Source: an uncultured Oscillospiraceae bacterium (lineage in GTDB: Bacteria > Bacillota > Clostridia > Oscillospirales > Oscillospiraceae). From it: a stretch of DNA of 52,013 nucleotides. Positions within the stretch are counted from its first letter, which is position 1. Each line of letters begins with the position of its first letter. The translations under genes were made by a program, and so were the position numbers. The stretch is taken from NCBI GenBank assembly GCA_944387625.1, contig CALXFQ010000004.1, positions 1 through 52,013 of the forward strand. The letters run 5' to 3'. Below the pieces are notes generated by a model that worked only from the letters and a program-made list of their open reading frames with translations, ran no database searches and was not told where the DNA came from. Shown piece after piece: positions 48,089-52,013 of the stretch.

Positions 48089-49456
48089 TTATATGACTTC
48101 CTTGCAGACCTCCAGGAGCTGGCTGATGATCGGCACGCAGGTATTCTGGCCGTAACCGCCTTCCTCTACCACGATGATGAAAGACAGGGGATATTCTTCC
48201 TCCAGCACGAACCCGGTCAGCAGGGCGTTGGATGCCTTGCCGTCGGCCTGGGCCGTGCCGGTCTTGGCGCAGACGGTCATCCCCTCCGGGAAATTGTCCA
48301 CGCCGTATTTGACTTCCACGTTGCTGCGCATCATTTTCTGCAGCTCCAGCGCCACCTCCTCCGGCATGACCCGGTCCATGGTCTGGGTCTGGGCCTGGTA
48401 GGTCACCTCCCCGCCGCAGGTCACCTGGGAGACCACATAGGGCTGCTGAGCCGCGCCGCCGTTGGCGATGGCGCTGACAAAGGTCAGATAGCTGCACAGG
48501 TTGATCTGGTCCTTATGCTGACCGATACCGCTCCAGGCCACCTGATCTAAGGAGGCATCGGTGATGTCGAATCGGCCCGCGGCGGTGGTGATCCCGTCGA
48601 AGGACACAGGCTCGGTGACGCTGTAGCGATCTACTTGCTCTTTCAGCGCCTGGGCGCCCATCTGCTCCACCACCGAAGCGAAGGCGCAGTTGCAGGAATT
48701 GGCCATGGCGCCGTAAAAGTCCAGGGTGCCGTGGGCGTGCTCACAGGTCACAGAGCCGGTGGAAAGATCATACTCTCCGGTGCAATGGAAGGTCTGGTCC
48801 AAAATGCCGTCGATCCGCTCCAGGGCGGCGGCCGCGGTAACGATCTTGAATATGGATCCGGGGACATATACCGACTGGGTGAAGCGGTTCAGGTAGACCC
48901 CTTCCCAGATATCCTGATTCTCCTCGGTGATCTCCGGCGGGTCGTCCGGATCATAGGTGGGAGAAGAAACGGCGCACAGGATCTGGCCTGTCCGATAGTC
49001 CATGATGGCGATCGAGCCTTTCCGATCCCCCAGGGCCTCCATGGCCGCCACCTGGAGCCGGGCGGACAGGGATAAGGTGGCCTGTCCCACGCCTGAGTAG
49101 GAATACAGCCCTCCGATCGGGTCGAAGCCGGCCATCTCCTTGGCGTAATGGGCTACCGCCGGGGCTTGGATATAGCCGTATCGGTCGCCCACCCAGTGGA
49201 TCGTGGACATCCGGATCTTTTGGTCCTCGGAGAAGACCCGTTCGTTCCGATCATCCAGGAGCAGTATCCCATCCCGGTCCGTAACGATGCCGCAGCCGAT
49301 GTTGGAGCCGTCATAGACATGGGGACTGCCCTTGGATATGACCCACTGGTCCGCGTACATAAAATACTCCACCAGGAAAAAACTCAAGCCGGAGACCATG
49401 ATTACCGCCAGGATGATCACCGCCGTTGAGCGCCGGGCGATCCTATTCATCCGCAT
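48089..49456 (-). CDS. Class B penicillin-binding protein transpeptidase (PbpA/FtsI-like)
   Basis: The 455-residue cell-wall crosslinker has one N-terminal membrane helix (about 15-35) and a penicillin-binding transpeptidase domain. Active-site motifs: Ser201-x-x-Lys204 (VPGSIFKIV), SCN (MANSCNCAFASV) and KTG at 398-400 (CAKTGTAQA). The part before the catalytic domain is short, as in actinobacterial PbpA rather than long FtsI or PBP2. The ATG at 49456 overlaps the end of the SEDS gene; ATG 49450 is an alternative. Paired with the upstream SEDS protein it forms a glycosyltransferase-transpeptidase couple. Confidence 0.93.
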   Translation of the reverse strand: MRMNRIARRSTAVIILAVIMVSGLSFFLVEYFMYADQWVISKGSPHVYDGSNIGCGIVTDRDGILLLDDRNERVFSEDQKIRMSTIHWVGDRYGYIQAPAVAHYAKEMAGFDPIGGLYSYSGVGQATLSLSARLQVAAMEALGDRKGSIAIMDYRTGQILCAVSSPTYDPDDPPEITEENQDIWEGVYLNRFTQSVYVPGSIFKIVTAAAALERIDGILDQTFHCTGEYDLSTGSVTCEHAHGTLDFYGAMANSCNCAFASVVEQMGAQALKEQVDRYSVTEPVSFDGITTAAGRFDITDASLDQVAWSGIGQHKDQINLCSYLTFVSAIANGGAAQQPYVVSQVTCGGEVTYQAQTQTMDRVMPEEVALELQKMMRSNVEVKYGVDNFPEGMTVCAKTGTAQADGKASNALLTGFVLEEEYPLSFIIVVEEGGYGQNTCVPIISQLLEVCKEVI

Positions 49457-51158
49457 CACTGCCTTTCTCTTTGCGGACGGCAAAGCTGGCATCCAGCCGG
49501 GTGTCCGCTGCCTTGATAAAGGAGAGCAGGCCCCAGGCACAGATCATACTGGAGCCGCCATTGGAAACGAAGGGGAACGTAACGCCGGTCAAGGGCAGTA
49601 CATCCAGCGTTCCAAGTACATTGAACATGGTCTGCACCACCAAGATCGTGGCGGCGGTGCAGGCGCCGATGGTATAAAAGCTGCTGCGGCTGGCCGAGGC
49701 GCTGCGGACCGCGAACAGGGCCACCGCCAGCATCGACACCACCAACAGCGTCGACAGCAGCAGGCCCCACTCCTCGGAAAGGGTGGCATAGACCACATCC
49801 GAGTCCGAGGCGAATAGATTTTTCATCCATCCCTGACCAATGCCCAGTCCGAACAATCCGCCGGAGGCGATGCACATCAGCGCCCGGGTCTGCTGATAGC
49901 CCGCCCCCAGGGGATCTTCCCAAATGTGCCGCCAGGAGGAGAACCGGGACAGGGCGTGGGGCGCGATCTTCAGCACGATGATCCCGGCAAAGCCCAGGGC
50001 CGTCAGCGCCAGGGCGATGGTGCCTACGCTGCCGGAACGCAGGTAGGCGATCATCAAAAAGGCGCAGAAGAAGATCAGGGCGGTGCCGAAATCGTTCATC
50101 AGCGCCAGACAGCCGCAGATCATCAAGGTGTAAATGATGAACCCGATCAGGTTCCGCTTGTTCATGATCCGCTCCAGAGTGGAAGCGCCTACATAGACGA
50201 AGCAGATCTTCGCCAGTTCCGACGGCTGGATGGACATGGAGCCGATCACCAGCCAGTTTTTCGCGCCGTAGATCTCCTTGCCGAAAACAAGCGTCACCAC
50301 CAGCAGTCCCACACCGGCCACCGCCGCCAGATACCGCATCTTCTTGGCCCGCTCCAGGTCCCGCAGGGACCAGCCAACGATCAAATAGACCGTCAGCCCC
50401 AGCAGCAAGGCGATCACCTGCTTCACGGCCTCCCCGGGCTTCACCGCGCAGATCGCGGCCATACCCATGGTACACAGGAGGAACGCCACGGTCTCCAGCT
50501 CGAAAGCCGGGCGGCGGATCCCCAGATAAAAGGCCAGCAGGCCCCATTGGGCGGCGATGATCGCGCCGAACCCCGCCACTACCGACATCGGCTCCTCACA
50601 GCCGGAAAGAAGGAAGCCCAGGCAGGCCAGCAGTTGGAAGATCGTCAGCAGCAGCAGGTCCGAAACGCTTTTCAGGCCGGTGGAGGCGCGGGTCCTATTT
50701 TGGGTAAGACGCTGCACCTGGTATTTGGATACCGGCTGGAGGGCCATCTCGATGCCGCCTACCTCGATCCGGTCTTCCGGCTCCAGGGCGCAGATCTTCA
50801 CCCGCTTTCCGTTGACGAGCACGCCGTTTTTAGACCCGGCGTCGCTGATCGTCCAGCTGCCGTCGTCGTATCGGGTGAGCACCGCATGGGTGCGGGAGAC
50901 CGTAGGCAGTTCCAAAACGATGTCACAGCGCTTATGCTGGCCGATCACATTCTCCCAGTGGGTCACGGGATACCGCTTCCCTGTGCTGGCGATCAGAAAG
51001 GCCCAGATCTCCGGCTCCCGCCGGAAGGTCAGCAACGGCCGGCAGCCGCGCCACAAGATCGCCGCCACCAGAGCAGGCGCCACGTATCGCATCACCGCCA
51101 GGAATACCCGGACAAAGGTACTGTCCAGATCGGAAAGGGCCGTCAGTACCTGCTCCAT
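49443..51158 (-). CDS. FHA-SEDS fusion: FtsW/RodA/SpoVE-family peptidoglycan polymerase with FHA domain
   Basis: The 571-residue protein starts with a membrane helix, then a cytoplasmic FHA domain (about 65-135; NVIGQHKRCDIVLELPTVSRTHA, GSKNGVLVNGKRV) with the phosphothreonine-binding SRxH and NG elements. A SEDS domain of about ten helices follows from about 165, with GAKNWLVIGSMSIQPSELAKICFVY, NDFGTALIFF and PLTGVTFPFVSNGGSSM. SEDS proteins polymerise glycan strands from lipid II. FHA domains bind threonine-phosphorylated proteins, so a Ser/Thr kinase likely tunes it. AAGGAGGTGATCCC precedes the ATG. It lies between nfo and the PBP gene. Confidence 0.95.
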   Translation of the reverse strand: MEQVLTALSDLDSTFVRVFLAVMRYVAPALVAAILWRGCRPLLTFRREPEIWAFLIASTGKRYPVTHWENVIGQHKRCDIVLELPTVSRTHAVLTRYDDGSWTISDAGSKNGVLVNGKRVKICALEPEDRIEVGGIEMALQPVSKYQVQRLTQNRTRASTGLKSVSDLLLLTIFQLLACLGFLLSGCEEPMSVVAGFGAIIAAQWGLLAFYLGIRRPAFELETVAFLLCTMGMAAICAVKPGEAVKQVIALLLGLTVYLIVGWSLRDLERAKKMRYLAAVAGVGLLVVTLVFGKEIYGAKNWLVIGSMSIQPSELAKICFVYVGASTLERIMNKRNLIGFIIYTLMICGCLALMNDFGTALIFFCAFLMIAYLRSGSVGTIALALTALGFAGIIVLKIAPHALSRFSSWRHIWEDPLGAGYQQTRALMCIASGGLFGLGIGQGWMKNLFASDSDVVYATLSEEWGLLLSTLLVVSMLAVALFAVRSASASRSSFYTIGACTAATILVVQTMFNVLGTLDVLPLTGVTFPFVSNGGSSMICAWGLLSFIKAADTRLDASFAVRKEKGSDADE

Positions 51159-51178
51159 GGGATCACCTCCTTGTTTTT

Positions 51179-52000
51179 CTACAGGGATCTGAGCAGTTGG
51201 ATCTCTGCCTGATAGCCCGGAAGCTCATTGGGGGTCTCCAGGATCATGGGCTTGTCCGCCAGGGCCGGATGACGGCAGATCAGGCGGAAGGTATCCACCC
51301 CCAGACTGCCCTGGCCGATACACGCGTGGCGGTCCTTATGGCTGGCGAAGGGATTTTTAGAGTCGTTCAGGTGAAGGGCTTTCAGCTTGTCCAGCCCGAT
51401 CACCCGGTCAAATTCCGCCAGGACCCCGTCCAGATCTGCCACGATGTCATAGCCGCCGTCATACACATGGCAGGTGTCCAGGCAGATACCCAGGTCCTCC
51501 CGGCCTACGGCGTCTAAGATCATTTTCAGCTCCTGGAAGGTGCCGCCCACCTCCGTGCCTTTCCCGGCCATGGTCTCCAGAAGCACCGTCACAGGATACC
51601 CGTGGGCCATGGCCTGCCTCAGCGCCCCGGCGATCTGATCCACCGCCGCCTCCACCCCCTGGCCTACATGACAGCCGGGATGAAAATTGTAAAACTGGCC
51701 GGGCAGCGCCGCCATCCGGCGCAGATCCTCCTCCAGGATGCCCGCGGCAAAGGCTCTGGCCTCCGGGTCGGCGGTGCAAAGGTTCATGGTGTAAGCCCCG
51801 TGGGCCACCAGCGGCCCAAATCCGCCCTCCCGCAGGGCTTCCACGGCGGCGGCGCTGTCTTTGGGATCTTTCGGCTTGGCTCTGGAGCCTCTTGGATCGC
51901 GGGTGAAGAAGGCAAAGGTATCCGCGCCGATCGACTGGGCGGTGCGGACCATAGCCAGATCTCCCTTGGACATGGAAAGATGGCAGCCAAAATAAGGCAT
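51179..52000 (-). CDS. nfo: Deoxyribonuclease IV (endonuclease IV, AP endonuclease)
   Basis: The 273-residue TIM-barrel enzyme cuts abasic sites in base-excision repair with a three-zinc centre. Metal-binding segments are LVAHGAYTMNL, FYNFHPGCHVGQG, LLETMAGKGTEVG, CLDTCHVYDGGYD and HLNDSKNPFASHKDRHACIGQG. The ATG at 52000 is preceded by AGGAGTTGATACG at the very window edge, so the gene is complete. It is 20 bases upstream of the FHA-SEDS gene and probably co-transcribed. Confidence 0.95.
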   Translation of the reverse strand: MPYFGCHLSMSKGDLAMVRTAQSIGADTFAFFTRDPRGSRAKPKDPKDSAAAVEALREGGFGPLVAHGAYTMNLCTADPEARAFAAGILEEDLRRMAALPGQFYNFHPGCHVGQGVEAAVDQIAGALRQAMAHGYPVTVLLETMAGKGTEVGGTFQELKMILDAVGREDLGICLDTCHVYDGGYDIVADLDGVLAEFDRVIGLDKLKALHLNDSKNPFASHKDRHACIGQGSLGVDTFRLICRHPALADKPMILETPNELPGYQAEIQLLRSL

Positions 52001-52013
52001 CGTATCAACTCCT

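Overview
The window is a chromosomal segment of a G+C-rich, spore-forming, low-GC-type Firmicute, most likely a gut Clostridia of the Oscillospiraceae kind. This is inferred from a Gram-positive PolC, spoIIGA-sigE, spoIIR, spoVAD-spoVAE, a SPOCS/LysM spore protein, IreB, Rex, AddAB, a T-box in front of pheST and an LPxTG-type anchored glycosidase. No phage, IS element, CRISPR array, rRNA or tRNA gene was seen. Genes are tightly packed and most sit in short operons bounded by clear sigma-A promoters and strong hairpin terminators.

Layout. 1-1005: rplS (minus) with its promoter, and a CsoR/FrmR-type metal sensor (plus). 1011-4128: pepF with a small partner gene (minus) and an EamA transporter (plus). 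4141-9410: a large secreted, wall-anchored GH20 enzyme, a small four-helix cytochrome-like gene broken by an in-frame TAG, and two matching palindromes. 9419-20818: a long minus-strand block pyrH-frr / uppS-cdsA-dxr-rseP-ispG / polC-udp, covering UMP kinase, ribosome recycling, isoprenoid and phospholipid precursors, intramembrane proteolysis and the replicative polymerase. 20934-22763: glnS (plus). 22767-24958: spoIIGA-sigE then rex (minus). 25091-26638: rarA and a DUF951 gene (minus). 26662-30435: T-box-controlled pheS-pheT. 30462-35587, all plus: ireB, a conserved 96-aa protein, an SH3-NlpC/P60 hydrolase, a polysaccharide-deacetylase-like protein, spoVAD-spoVAE and a previously unlisted 35-aa ORF. 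35596-42397: addB-addA (minus). 42427-45228: DUF1015-ispE and spoIIR (minus). 45253-46181: an orphan membrane-anchored protein (plus). 46339-52000 (minus): nfo, an FHA-SEDS fusion, a short class B PBP, a 49-aa membrane protein and a SipL-like spore protein.

Themes. Much of the window serves envelope building and sporulation. MEP-pathway genes (dxr, ispG, ispE) feed UppS; the SEDS-PBP pair uses the lipid-linked precursor; IreB and the FHA domain point to PASTA-kinase (phosphothreonine) control of wall synthesis. SpoIIR, SpoIIGA and SigE are the known cross-membrane signalling chain that activates the mother-cell sigma factor.

I did not find a clearly new defence or biosynthetic system. The most interesting signals are the FHA-SEDS/PbpA-like module, the amber-interrupted cytochrome with paired AGTTAG-N6-CTAACT palindromes, the 35-aa and 49-aa small ORFs, and repeated overlap of terminators with the promoter or ribosome binding site of a following, often sporulation-related, gene.
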